From JBMNMU01 sp050953505 (GTDB lineage: Bacteria; Bacillota; Clostridia; Peptostreptococcales; Anaerovoracaceae), in the NCBI GenBank assembly GCA_050953505.1, contig JBMNMU010000001.1, positions 620,001-684,000 of the forward strand: 64,000 nt of DNA, given 5' to 3'. The translations under genes were made by a program, and so were the position numbers. The number at the start of each line of letters is the position of its first letter. The stretch's first letter is position 1. Positions 7,756 through 15,114 of the stretch are shown in pieces. The notes beneath the pieces are model-generated. The model saw only the letters and a list, made by a program, of their open reading frames with translations. It did not search any database and was not told the DNA's origin.

Positions 7756-8555
7756 GAATCGGTTTAATTGGAACTGGCAATATGGGCTCTGCCATCATTA
7801 AAGGTTATTTCGCAACTCATCAAGGTGAGGCTTGGGACTGGTTTGTTTATGACAAGGATGAAAAAAAGTTGGAAGCCCTTTCAAAGGAGCTAGGCGTTAA
7901 GCCATGTCAAAGTATTGGAGAGCTAGTAGAAAGCTGCAACATTATCATTATTAGTGTAAAGCCAAATAACTTCGAAACAGTATTACCTGAAATAAATAGT
8001 AGCTATCGTTCAGAAAAAATACTAGTATCTATAGCTGCAGGAATCAGCATGAGTTATATCGAGAGCTTTATAGAGGCTGAGAATCCCAAGATTGTAAGAG
8101 TAATGCCCAATACCCCGGCTATGGTGAATAAAGGTATGACAGGTATTGCAAAAAACAAGAACCTTACTTCTACAGAATTTGAACCAGTGGTAGGGGTTTT
8201 CCGTTCTATAGGAAAAGCGGAAATTATTGAGGAAGCTTTAATGGATGCAGTGACAGGAGTAAGCGGAAGTAGTCCGGCATATACCTATATGTTCATTGAA
8301 GCCCTGGCTGCAGGAGCTGAGGCAAATGGCATGAATAAGGAGCAAGCCTTGATCTTTGCGGCACAATCCGTACTAGGGGCTGCAGAAATGGTCCTTAAAA
8401 CAGGAATAGACCCGGTAACCTTACGGGAGAATGTTTGCTCTCCTGGAGGAACCACCATTGAAGCAGTGAAGACATTGCAAAACAACGGATTCCATGAAAA
8501 TGTCATAGAAGCATTAAATGCGGCAGTGGAGAAATCTAAATTTATTACCCGATAA
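7752..8555 (+). CDS. proC: Pyrroline-5-carboxylate reductase
   Basis: It reduces pyrroline-5-carboxylate to proline with NAD(P)H, the last step of the pathway. The 267-residue length is typical. The N-terminal Rossmann motif is IGLIGTGNMGSAIIKGYF, followed by VRVMPNTPAMV near residue 117. The C-terminal helical dimerisation domain has GVSGSSPAYTYMFIEA near 175 and CSPGGTTIEAVKTL near 230. It overlaps proB by 4 nt (ATGA). With proB here and proA at 2112-3395, the whole glutamate-to-proline route is in the window but in two transcription units on opposite strands. Confidence 0.98.
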   Translation: MRIGLIGTGNMGSAIIKGYFATHQGEAWDWFVYDKDEKKLEALSKELGVKPCQSIGELVESCNIIIISVKPNNFETVLPEINSSYRSEKILVSIAAGISMSYIESFIEAENPKIVRVMPNTPAMVNKGMTGIAKNKNLTSTEFEPVVGVFRSIGKAEIIEEALMDAVTGVSGSSPAYTYMFIEALAAGAEANGMNKEQALIFAAQSVLGAAEMVLKTGIDPVTLRENVCSPGGTTIEAVKTLQNNGFHENVIEALNAAVEKSKFITR

Positions 8556-8571
8556 AATTAGAATCTACAAA

Positions 8572-8667
8572 AGAATGTTAACTGAAAAATTGTAAGCCAG
8601 CTGAAGCTGGACAATTTCTGTATAAATTCTGCCTAGCAAAACGCGTTACGTTTTGGGCAGAATGTTA
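8572..8667. repeat. Double-hairpin repeat, dispersed copy
   Basis: One full unit lies in the opposite orientation to the array at 5684: CCAGCTGAAGCTGG hairpin with AAATTGT-type arms, then ATTCTGCC.. /..GGGCAGAAT with inner arms CAAAACGC/GTTACGTTTTG. It fills the gap between proC and the NUDIX gene and ends 14 bp before that gene's start, close to the ribosome binding site. Confidence 0.88.
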
Positions 8668-8681
8668 AGAAGGGTGAAAAA

Positions 8682-9218
8682 ATGATAGTTGAAGAGAAAA
8701 CAATTTCTAGTGAAATGATTTATGAGGGTGCTATCTTAAACCTTCGGAAGGATCTCGTCCATGTAAAGGATAACAAGACATCTTATCGAGAAATCGTGGA
8801 ACACAATGGCGGCGTGGCTTTGGTAGCCATAACAAATGATGGGAAGCTTGTTATGGTTAAGCAATATAGAAAGGCTGCAGAAAAGGCCGTTTTGGAGGTT
8901 CCTGCCGGCAAAATTGAAAAGAATGAGGATCGTAGGCTCACAGCTGAAAGAGAGTTAAAGGAGGAAACAGGATACACTGCTAAGAATATCGAGTTTCTGA
9001 CATCCTTTTATACTTCAATAGGCTATTCTACAGAAGTCGTTTATCTATATCTTGCAACAGATTTAACACCGGGGGAAACTGATTTTGATGATAATGAAGC
9101 CATAGATATCTTGGAGTATGATATTGAAGAATTAAAGGCTATGGTTTTCAATGGAGAGATTGAAGATGCGAAAACAATGATAGCTATACTATTAGCTGCG
9201 TCAAAAGTGGGGAAATAG
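8682..9218 (+). CDS. nudF: ADP-ribose pyrophosphatase (NUDIX hydrolase)
   Basis: It is predicted to hydrolyse ADP-ribose to AMP and ribose 5-phosphate with Mg2+. It has 178 residues. The NUDIX box GX5EX7REUXEEXGU is complete: GKIEKNE, then DRRLTAE, then RELKEETGY, at about residues 74-96. The N-terminal segment (MIVEEKTISSEMIYEGAI) and the SIGYSTEVVYLYLA region match the NudF/YqkG group. Its 3' end overlaps the convergent spoIIM gene by 35 bp. The nudF-spoIIM-xerD neighbourhood is known in Bacillus, which supports the name. Confidence 0.92.
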   Translation: MIVEEKTISSEMIYEGAILNLRKDLVHVKDNKTSYREIVEHNGGVALVAITNDGKLVMVKQYRKAAEKAVLEVPAGKIEKNEDRRLTAERELKEETGYTAKNIEFLTSFYTSIGYSTEVVYLYLATDLTPGETDFDDNEAIDILEYDIEELKAMVFNGEIEDAKTMIAILLAASKVGK

Positions 9219-9804
9219 CAGACTCCACAAAACATCCTACTATTATAGCTATAGCTAGTATTAGGTTAATGGTAAAATAAGGGCCTGAGCTTTCCCTCAG
9301 ACTTTTTTTTATGCCAGATCGCCGATTGGAAAATGTGTAGAAAGCTAGATTCAAAGCCACTACTCCTCCCAGAATAAGAACTGGAATAAAGATTAGGTTT
9401 TGTGGTAGCATGGATGTGAGAACCAAAGCAACACCTTTGTGAGACATGGAATCAATAAGAAGGGCAGCGGAAAAGCCCAGTGCCATTCCTTTATAAATTA
9501 GGGTTGCCAATACTACTGGAAAACCAATAGCCGTAAGGCCTGAAAGAATAATGATAATAAGAAAACCAAGATTATTTCCTGCTGAGGTAAAGAAAATATC
9601 CTGAAAGGTAACATTATCTAAATCCGATAAAAGAAAATATTTATCTAAGTAGGATCTAATATTTTCTTTTTCACCACTATCCATCATTAATTCAGTGAAG
9701 ACACCGGCGGAAATACCAAAGAAGAAAAAAAATAAAGTAGTGGCAAAGCTTGTTCCACTTGCCATCATTAAGTTATATACACCTTTCGAAAGATTCCTTT
9801 TCAT
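9184..9804 (-). CDS. spoIIM: Stage II sporulation protein M
   Basis: This polytopic membrane protein has about five hydrophobic spans: GTSFATTLFFFFFGISAGVF near the N terminus, then NNLGFLIIIILSGLTAIGF, LIYKGMALGFSAALL, PQNLIFIPVLILGGVVALNL, and a last span INLILAIAIIVGCFVESAI. SpoIIM works with SpoIID and SpoIIP in septal peptidoglycan remodelling and engulfment in the mother cell. An 18-residue longer version from 9858 is open, but its extra codons lie in a repeat element; ATG 9804 (MKRNLSKGVY) has GGGAGGAG 8 nt upstream. It is convergent with nudF, overlapping it by 35 bp. Confidence 0.95.
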   Translation of the reverse strand: MKRNLSKGVYNLMMASGTSFATTLFFFFFGISAGVFTELMMDSGEKENIRSYLDKYFLLSDLDNVTFQDIFFTSAGNNLGFLIIIILSGLTAIGFPVVLATLIYKGMALGFSAALLIDSMSHKGVALVLTSMLPQNLIFIPVLILGGVVALNLAFYTFSNRRSGIKKSLRESSGPYFTINLILAIAIIVGCFVESAISPLLTQLIV

Positions 9805-9829
9805 ACCCTGTTCTCCTCCCGAGTATAGT

Positions 9830-9910
9830 ATTCTGTCCAAAACACAGAGAGTTTTCAAGGACAGGACTTATACAGAAATTGCAGACTAAGCTAAGTGCAA
9901 TTTTTGAGTA
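9830..9910. repeat. Double-hairpin repeat, diverged copy
   Basis: ATTCTGTCCAAAACAC...GTTTTCAAGGACAG, then TTATACAGAAATTGCA and a second hairpin ending TGCAATTTTTGAGTAA. Same order of modules as at 5684 but with changed stem bases. It lies just upstream of spoIIM. Confidence 0.75.
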
Positions 9911-10360
9911 AAGTTTTTTGTAAAACATCATCTTTTAAAAGGTATGTACAACTATAGATTTTTAGTACATGTATTTTGTTAAGGTGAAATGTGTGCATGA
10001 GGTGGGCGCAAAATGTTAATTGCCAATAGGGACTCTGCCGGAGAATTCTAGGGAGGAAAAAAGAGGAAAAAAGGAGAATTCTGCGCAGGGAAATTATTGT
10101 AAACTTCTGAATATTAAGCTATAATGAATCTATGATTAACAAAGGATTAACAAGCAGTTATATGATACCGTTCATTTTAACATAAATTTCTTTATAGCAA
10201 GACCATATCAACGCCGAAGTGTTAATCGCGGTTTACGTTATAATGATGAACGTAATGATTGGGATGCAGCAACGCTGCGATGTAACGTTTATTGAAACAT
10301 AAAGAGCTTAACTTATGTTATATGAACGTATAATAATAAAAATACATACTGGGGAGCAAA
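9911..10360. other. Intergenic region between spoIIM and xerD
   Basis: No gene is visible. The region contains a directly repeated GGAGAATTCT (twice near 10040-10080) and an inverted repeat TTACGTT-ATAATGATG-AACGTAA near 10226-10248. A GCAGC-AAC-GCTGC hairpin lies near 10266. Near the xerD start is a TATAAT (10329-10334) with TTAACT 15 bp upstream as a weak promoter candidate. A divergent promoter for spoIIM is expected here but not identified. Confidence 0.5.
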
Positions 10361-11254
10361 ATGGATAATTATATTAATGGTTTTATGGACTACCTTTCAA
10401 ATGAAAAAAGAATGGCAAAAAATTCACAGCAAGCATATAAGAGAGATATATCAGAATTTGCAGCAATGGTTCAAGAAAAAGAGATTGAAGACCTATCACA
10501 GATAAATAATACAGAGGTTGTGGCATTTTTATTGAAGCTTAAAAATGAGGGGAAATCGTCTGCTACGGTTAATAGAAAATTGTCATCAATAAGAGCGTTC
10601 TATAATTATATGACGGAGAAGGGTTATTCGGAAAAAAACCCTACCTTAAATATTAAGTCCCCTAAGATTGATAAAAAGCAGGTTGAATATCTTACTTTAG
10701 ACGAAGTGGACAGGCTTCTAAGCTTGCCAGAGGACACTGTAAAGGGCAAAAGAGATAAAGCAATGCTTGAAGTGCTATACGCAACCGGGATCAGGGTTAC
10801 GGAAATGATAGAAATGGACGTGGAGGATGTAAATCTTAGAATGGGATTTGTAGCCTGTACTGGAGAGCATAGTAAGCCAAGAATTATCCCGCTAGGAAGG
10901 CCGGCTAGGGAAGCTTTAGAGGTTTATATTTATGAAGGAAGGCCAAAAATCCTCAAAGACAAGGATGAAAACCATGAGAAGGCCTTGTTTTTAAACTACG
11001 CGGGAGAACGATTGACAAGGCAGGGGCTTTGGAAAGTATTAAAAGAATATGCTAAATTAGCAGAGATTGAGAATAAGCTGAATCCTCAGATTCTCAGAAA
11101 CTCCTTTGCAGCTCACATGATTCAAAATGGTGCCGACCTAAAATCTCTCCAGGAGCTTTTGGGGCATGAAGACATTACAACGACCCAGGTCTATTTATCA
11201 GTATCTAAGAATCATATTAAAGAGGTCTATGACAAAGCTCACCCAAGGGCGTAG
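10361..11254 (+). CDS. XerD-like tyrosine recombinase, atypical active site
   Basis: The 297 residues cover an N-terminal SAM-like DNA-binding domain (1-90) and a C-terminal catalytic domain, colinear with E. coli XerD to the HPRA end. Present are the first catalytic arginine (YATGIRVTEM), the second (QILRNSF), the histidine in LLGHEDITTTQ and the tyrosine nucleophile in TQVYLSV. Two of the six canonical residues are changed: the lysine of the GKGNKER hairpin is glutamate here (TGEHSKPR), and the histidine of HxLRH is glutamine (PQILRN). Context after spoIIM matches xerD in Bacillus, so it may be the local XerD or a divergent paralogue with altered activity. Confidence 0.85.
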   Translation: MDNYINGFMDYLSNEKRMAKNSQQAYKRDISEFAAMVQEKEIEDLSQINNTEVVAFLLKLKNEGKSSATVNRKLSSIRAFYNYMTEKGYSEKNPTLNIKSPKIDKKQVEYLTLDEVDRLLSLPEDTVKGKRDKAMLEVLYATGIRVTEMIEMDVEDVNLRMGFVACTGEHSKPRIIPLGRPAREALEVYIYEGRPKILKDKDENHEKALFLNYAGERLTRQGLWKVLKEYAKLAEIENKLNPQILRNSFAAHMIQNGADLKSLQELLGHEDITTTQVYLSVSKNHIKEVYDKAHPRA

Positions 11255-11300
11255 CCACTTAAGCGGACAGGGTTGAGCAAATTGATTTTGATGTATTTTT

Positions 11301-11555
11301 AGGTAACTGTTCATGCTGTAAGTATTTGATGGATTCAGTGGATACGGTTGAAACCGGCTGTTGGAGGGGTTTTGCATATACTAGATGATACTCTTCGCTG
11401 AAATCGAGCAACATGTTCAGCTTCTGTCAAACACGTTTAAAGTTGGTTTGTTTGACAGTCTGAACATGGTGAGCTGAAGCCTAAGGGTATCAAAACCCCG
11501 ACCTGCCGGTGAAAACGTAGCCACTGAATCCGCTCTTAGGTTAGAACAGTTACCT
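11301..11555 (+). ncRNA. Long rod-like foldable element, possibly a 6S-like RNA
   Basis: The sequence folds into one long imperfect hairpin of about 255 nt. Nested pairs, from outside in: AGGTAACTGTTC (11301-11312) with 11544-11555; GGATTCAGTGG (11331-11341) with 11521-11531; CCGGC (11354) with GCCGG (11505); GGGGTTTTG (11366-11374) with 11491-11499; GATACTCTT with AAGGGTATC; CATGTTCAG (11412) with CTGAACATG (11460); CTGTCAAAC (11424) with GTTTGACAG (11450). Asymmetric internal loops lie between. The outermost stem is followed by TTTTTA. A rod with a central bubble is the 6S RNA design, though this is longer than usual. A non-autonomous inverted-repeat element is the alternative. It has no coding frame. 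Confidence 0.5.
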
Positions 11556-11593
11556 TTTTAGTACAAAAATCCTCCAATTTTATAATCTTTCTA

Positions 11594-11622
11594 TTGATTT
11601 ACATAGAAATTTATGCTACTAT
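11594..11622 (+). promoter_or_regulatory. Promoter of rplS
   Basis: TTGATT (11594-11599), 17-bp spacer and TACTAT (11617-11622). Transcription from about 11630 gives an 80-nt leader before rplS. Confidence 0.6.
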
Positions 11623-11629
11623 AAACTTT

Positions 11630-11711
11630 GTATTACGGGCGGTCCGCTGGATATAGTGCAAATTTGCACGTTTGGATACCAAGAACGTCTATGAGGGAAG
11701 GAGGAATTATA
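11630..11711 (+). promoter_or_regulatory. Candidate L19 leader
   Basis: The 80-nt leader between promoter and rplS contains a perfect GTGCAAATTTGCAC palindrome within partially paired flanks, then AAGGAGG before the start. Firmicute rplS genes are known to carry short autoregulatory L19 leaders. Position and size fit, but I cannot confirm the motif by eye. Confidence 0.4.
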
Positions 11712-12059
11712 ATGGACATAATGCAGTCAATTGCTCAAGATTATCTAAGGAATGATATTCCGGAGTTTTCAGTAGGCGATACAGTAAAAGTAAACATTAA
11801 GATTAAAGAAGGCACAAGAGAAAGAATCCAGGTCTTTGAAGGTTTTGTTCTAAAGAGACAAAACGGTGGTCTTAACGAGACATTTACAGTAAGAAGAATC
11901 GCTTCCGGAGTAGGCGTTGAGAAGACTTTCCCGATTCATTCACCTAGAATCGACAGTATTGAAGTCGTCAGAAGAGGACGTGTAAGAAGAGCGAAGCTGA
12001 ATTACATGAGAAGCAGAACAGGTAAAGCAGCTAAAATCAAGGTTAAAGAAAATAGATAA
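11712..12059 (+). CDS. rplS: 50S ribosomal protein L19
   Basis: L19 lies at the 30S-50S interface. The 115-residue protein is typical: MDIMQSIAQDYLRND at the start, FSVGDTVKVNIKIKEG near residue 20, then IQVFEGFVLKRQNGG and the RRGRVRRAKLNYMR basic stretch before a lysine-rich tail. A longer frame from 11628 is open, but AAGGAGG at 11698-11704 lies 7 nt before ATG 11712, and family starts agree. It is a separate unit with its own promoter and leader and a terminator at 12064. Downstream come rbgA and rnhB, the order seen in many Firmicutes, but without the signal peptidase gene often found between them. Confidence 0.98.
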   Translation: MDIMQSIAQDYLRNDIPEFSVGDTVKVNIKIKEGTRERIQVFEGFVLKRQNGGLNETFTVRRIASGVGVEKTFPIHSPRIDSIEVVRRGRVRRAKLNYMRSRTGKAAKIKVKENR

Positions 12060-12063
12060 TTTA

Positions 12064-12090
12064 AAGGGGAGCCGAAGGGTTCCCCTTTTT
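12064..12090 (+). terminator. Intrinsic terminator of rplS
   Basis: AAAGGGGAGCC and GGTTCCCCTTTT form a strong GC-rich stem with a small loop, followed by a T-tract. It starts 5 bp after the stop codon. Confidence 0.85.
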
Positions 12091-12219
12091 ACCTATAAAG
12101 CCGAAGAGTGGAATCAGCAATTTGACCCGCTGCACCTAAGGGTGCATAGAATCATAAAATTGGCGGATTGCGTGAAAATACTCCAACCCTCTTCACAGTA
12201 GCATAGAAAGGAGCTGGAA

Positions 12220-13071
12220 ATGGAGCACATTAATTGGTATCCCGGTCATATGAAAAAGACCCGTGAGCTTATACAAGAAAACCTGAAAATGGTGGATGTG
12301 GTTATCGAGGTGATCGATGCTCGTATTCCTATTTCCAGTAGAAACCCCATCATTGACAGTTTGGTTAAAAGCAAGCGCAGAATTATTGTTTTAAATAAAA
12401 GCGATCTTGCAGATGAAAACATTAACCACCACTGGATAAAATATTTTAAGAAAAAGGGACACGATGCTCTTCAAATGAACTGTATGACAGGTCATGGGGT
12501 TCAGCAGCTACTAGCTTTGCTTTCTTCTATACATGAGAAGATCAATAAGGATAGGATTAGAAAAAAACCATTAAGAATGATGATTGTGGGTGTTCCTAAT
12601 GTAGGAAAATCCTCATTAATAAATAGATTGACAGGTAAAAAAAGCACCAAGACAGGAAACAAACCCGGAGTAACTCGAGGCAAACAATGGCTCAACCTAG
12701 AAAGAGATATGCAATTATTAGATACACCGGGGATTTTGTGGCCGAAATTTGAAGACCCTAAAGCTGGGCTAAATCTGGCCTTTTGTGGCTCCATTAAAGA
12801 TGAGATTTTAGATATTGCAACCTTGGCCTTAGAACTGATTAAGGTTTTGCAAAAGGATTACCCGGAAGCTTTAAAGGAGCGATATAAATTGGAAGACCTG
12901 GGAGAAACTCCTTTGGAAACCATGGAGCTGATTGCACAAAAAAGAGGCTTCATACAATCAGGAAAAAGAATAGATTATGACCGAACGGCAACCACCTTAT
13001 TAGACGAATTTCGAGCAGGAATAATAGGAAGAATCACACTAGAAAAAATAACAGAGGATGAAATCGTATGA
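12220..13071 (+). CDS. rbgA: Ribosome biogenesis GTPase RbgA (YlqF)
   Basis: This is a circularly permuted GTPase that helps late assembly of the 50S subunit. The G motifs appear in permuted order: G4 VLNKSDL near residue 58, then G1 GVPNVGKSSLINRL near 124, and G3 LDTPGILWP near 168. The N-terminal HINWYPGHMKKTRELI is the family signature. The C-terminal helical domain (residues 190-283) contacts rRNA in known members. Length 283 is normal. AAAGGAG precedes the ATG. The stop codon overlaps the rnhB start by 4 nt, so the two are translationally coupled. Confidence 0.97.
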   Translation: MEHINWYPGHMKKTRELIQENLKMVDVVIEVIDARIPISSRNPIIDSLVKSKRRIIVLNKSDLADENINHHWIKYFKKKGHDALQMNCMTGHGVQQLLALLSSIHEKINKDRIRKKPLRMMIVGVPNVGKSSLINRLTGKKSTKTGNKPGVTRGKQWLNLERDMQLLDTPGILWPKFEDPKAGLNLAFCGSIKDEILDIATLALELIKVLQKDYPEALKERYKLEDLGETPLETMELIAQKRGFIQSGKRIDYDRTATTLLDEFRAGIIGRITLEKITEDEIV

Positions 13072-13712
13072 CAAAGGAAGAGAGGAAACAGTTAGAAAAG
13101 CAAAGGTTCATTGAAATGGTAGAATTTGAAAGTAGCTTTTACCAAGAAGGAACAAAAATATTGGCTGGGGTAGATGAGGCAGGAAGAGGACCTTTAGCTG
13201 GTCCTGTGGTGGCAGCTGCAGTAATTTTACCACAAGATTGTGAGATTATTGGAATCAATGACTCCAAAAGACTCTCAGAAAAAAAACGGGAAGCTCTTTA
13301 TGATATAATCACAGAAAGGGCTATTGCTTATGGAATTGGAATTGTAGATAATAATATTATTGATGAGATTAATATATTGGAGTCTACCAAGCTGGCCATG
13401 AAGCGAGCTATTGAAGATTTAGAACAAAACCCGGATCACATACTGATTGATGGCCCCCTAACTCTAAAGGATGTGGATATACCCCAAACAGGAATTGTGA
13501 AGGGGGATAAAAAAAGTATTTCCATCGCCGCAGCCTCTATTCTTGCCAAAGTTACGAGAGATAGGATGATGGTAGCCTTCCATGATAGGTTCCCCCAATA
13601 TGCCTTTGATAGGAATAAGGGATATGCCACCAAGGTTCATTTTCAAAGCCTAAATGATAACGGGCTTTGTTGTATACATAGACGAAGTTTTCTAAAAAGC
13701 TATGAAGAATAA
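13068..13712 (+). CDS. rnhB: Ribonuclease HII
   Basis: It cleaves RNA in RNA-DNA hybrids and removes single ribonucleotides misincorporated in DNA. It has 214 residues. The catalytic region ILAGVDEAGRGPLAGPVVAAA (residues about 31-51) has the D-E pair; further acidic residues lie in the ILIDGPL segment and in IAAASILAKVTRDRMM. The start overlaps rbgA (ATGA). The conserved rplS-rbgA-rnhB neighbourhood supports the identity. Transcription could continue into larC, which starts 76 bp downstream; no terminator is seen between them. Confidence 0.97.
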   Translation: MTKEERKQLEKQRFIEMVEFESSFYQEGTKILAGVDEAGRGPLAGPVVAAAVILPQDCEIIGINDSKRLSEKKREALYDIITERAIAYGIGIVDNNIIDEINILESTKLAMKRAIEDLEQNPDHILIDGPLTLKDVDIPQTGIVKGDKKSISIAAASILAKVTRDRMMVAFHDRFPQYAFDRNKGYATKVHFQSLNDNGLCCIHRRSFLKSYEE

Positions 13713-13788
13713 ACTTAAAGACCTTCATAATAACTATAAGGAAGTAATAAATCGTTTTTATAACCTTTTATAATTATAGGAGAAAAAA

Positions 13789-15108
13789 GTGGAGAGGATT
13801 CTATATTTTGACTGCTTTTCAGGAATAAGCGGTGATATGACTCTAGGGGCTTTCATTGATTTGGGCCTTGATCCTGATTTGTTTTTAGGAGAAATCAAGA
13901 AGCTAGGAATCCCTGGATATGAAATAAAAATTAATAAAACTAGTCGGTATGGAATTTCAGGCACAGATGTGAATGTTATATTAACGCATAATGATCACAG
14001 TCATGAGCATTCACATCACAACCATGGGCATACTCATAACCACAGTCATGAGCATTCACATCACAACCATGGGCATACTCATGACCATTCACATCACAAT
14101 GGCCACAGCCACACCCACACCCACGAAAGAAACCTTACTGACATTACTAACATCATCCATTCAAGCTCCATAAGCCAAAAAGCAAAGGAAATAGCGATTA
14201 AAATATTTACAGAAATCGCTAAAGCTGAAGCAAAGGTTCATAATAAAAGCATTAATGAAGTTCATTTTCACGAGGTGGGGGCTATTGATTCCATTGTTGA
14301 TATCGTAGGCGCAGCTATTTGTATCGACATGCTGAAAGTGGACAAGATTTATTGTTCTCCTGTTCACGAAGGGCAGGGCTTTGTCCAATGCAGCCATGGT
14401 AGGTTGCCTATTCCTGTACCTGCAGTGGCTGAGATGCTCAAGGGTAGCCAAATATCCATTATAGTAGAAGATATTCAAGGGGAGCTTGTGACTCCCACGG
14501 GATTTGGCATTTTAAAGACCCTATCTGAAGGTTGTATAAAGATGCCAGAGATGCATGTCCACCAGGTTGGGTATGGATTTGGGAAAAAGGATACAGGAGC
14601 ATTGAATGCCCTAAGGGTTTTTATAGGGACAAGACCCCAGTCTAAAAAGGACAATGAGAGCATAGACTCAGGGGGATCAACAGAGATTGATTTGGTTACC
14701 TTGATGGAAACCAACATAGATGATACAACAGGAGAAATTCTCGGGTATACCATGCAGCAACTGTTGAAAGCCGGAGCGTTAGATGTTTTTTACACCCCAA
14801 TTTATATGAAGAAGAATCGCCCGGCATGGATGCTATCAGTTATTTGTAAGCAGGATCAGGTGGAAAAGCTTACAGACATTATATTTAAAGAAACCTCTAC
14901 CTTAGGGATTCGGATTTCTCGAGAAAAACGGAAAATCCTGCAAAGGAAAAGTAAAACCATAACCACAAAATGGGGAGATGTAAGGGTCAAATCTGTTGTG
15001 GTGGACGGGCTAGAGAAAGTGTATCCGGAATATGAGGATTGTGTAAGAATTGCAGAGGAATATAATATCTCGTTAGATGAGGTTTATAAAATAGTAAAGA
15101 GGAGTTAA
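13789..15108 (+). CDS. larC: Nickel-pincer cofactor insertase LarC
   Basis: LarC inserts nickel, using CTP, into pyridinium-3,5-bisthiocarboxylic acid mononucleotide to make the pincer cofactor used by lactate racemase-type enzymes. The 439-residue protein starts with a GTG (AGGAGA 7 nt upstream) and reads MERILYFDCFSGISGDM, the family signature. Residues about 65-108 are a histidine-rich stretch, likely metal-binding, enlarged by a 45-bp tandem duplication. VHFHEVGAIDSIVDIVGAA and LMETNIDDTTGEILGY are further family blocks. No larA, larB or larE is in the window, so partner genes must lie elsewhere. It is followed after 6 bp by valS. Confidence 0.93.
   Translation: MERILYFDCFSGISGDMTLGAFIDLGLDPDLFLGEIKKLGIPGYEIKINKTSRYGISGTDVNVILTHNDHSHEHSHHNHGHTHNHSHEHSHHNHGHTHDHSHHNGHSHTHTHERNLTDITNIIHSSSISQKAKEIAIKIFTEIAKAEAKVHNKSINEVHFHEVGAIDSIVDIVGAAICIDMLKVDKIYCSPVHEGQGFVQCSHGRLPIPVPAVAEMLKGSQISIIVEDIQGELVTPTGFGILKTLSEGCIKMPEMHVHQVGYGFGKKDTGALNALRVFIGTRPQSKKDNESIDSGGSTEIDLVTLMETNIDDTTGEILGYTMQQLLKAGALDVFYTPIYMKKNRPAWMLSVICKQDQVEKLTDIIFKETSTLGIRISREKRKILQRKSKTITTKWGDVRVKSVVVDGLEKVYPEYEDCVRIAEEYNISLDEVYKIVKRS
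13996..14085 (+). repeat. In-frame 45-bp tandem duplication in larC
   Basis: Copies at 13996-14040 and 14041-14085 are almost identical and encode two 15-residue histidine-rich blocks (HSHEHSHHNHGHTHN, then ...HTHD). The near identity suggests a recent duplication by slippage. It lengthens the histidine-rich loop without breaking the frame. Confidence 0.9.
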
Positions 15109-15114
15109 TAAGAT

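Noticed and set aside
15050..15114. T-box leader for valS
   Set aside because: Only 6 bp separate larC and valS, so there is no room for a T-box.
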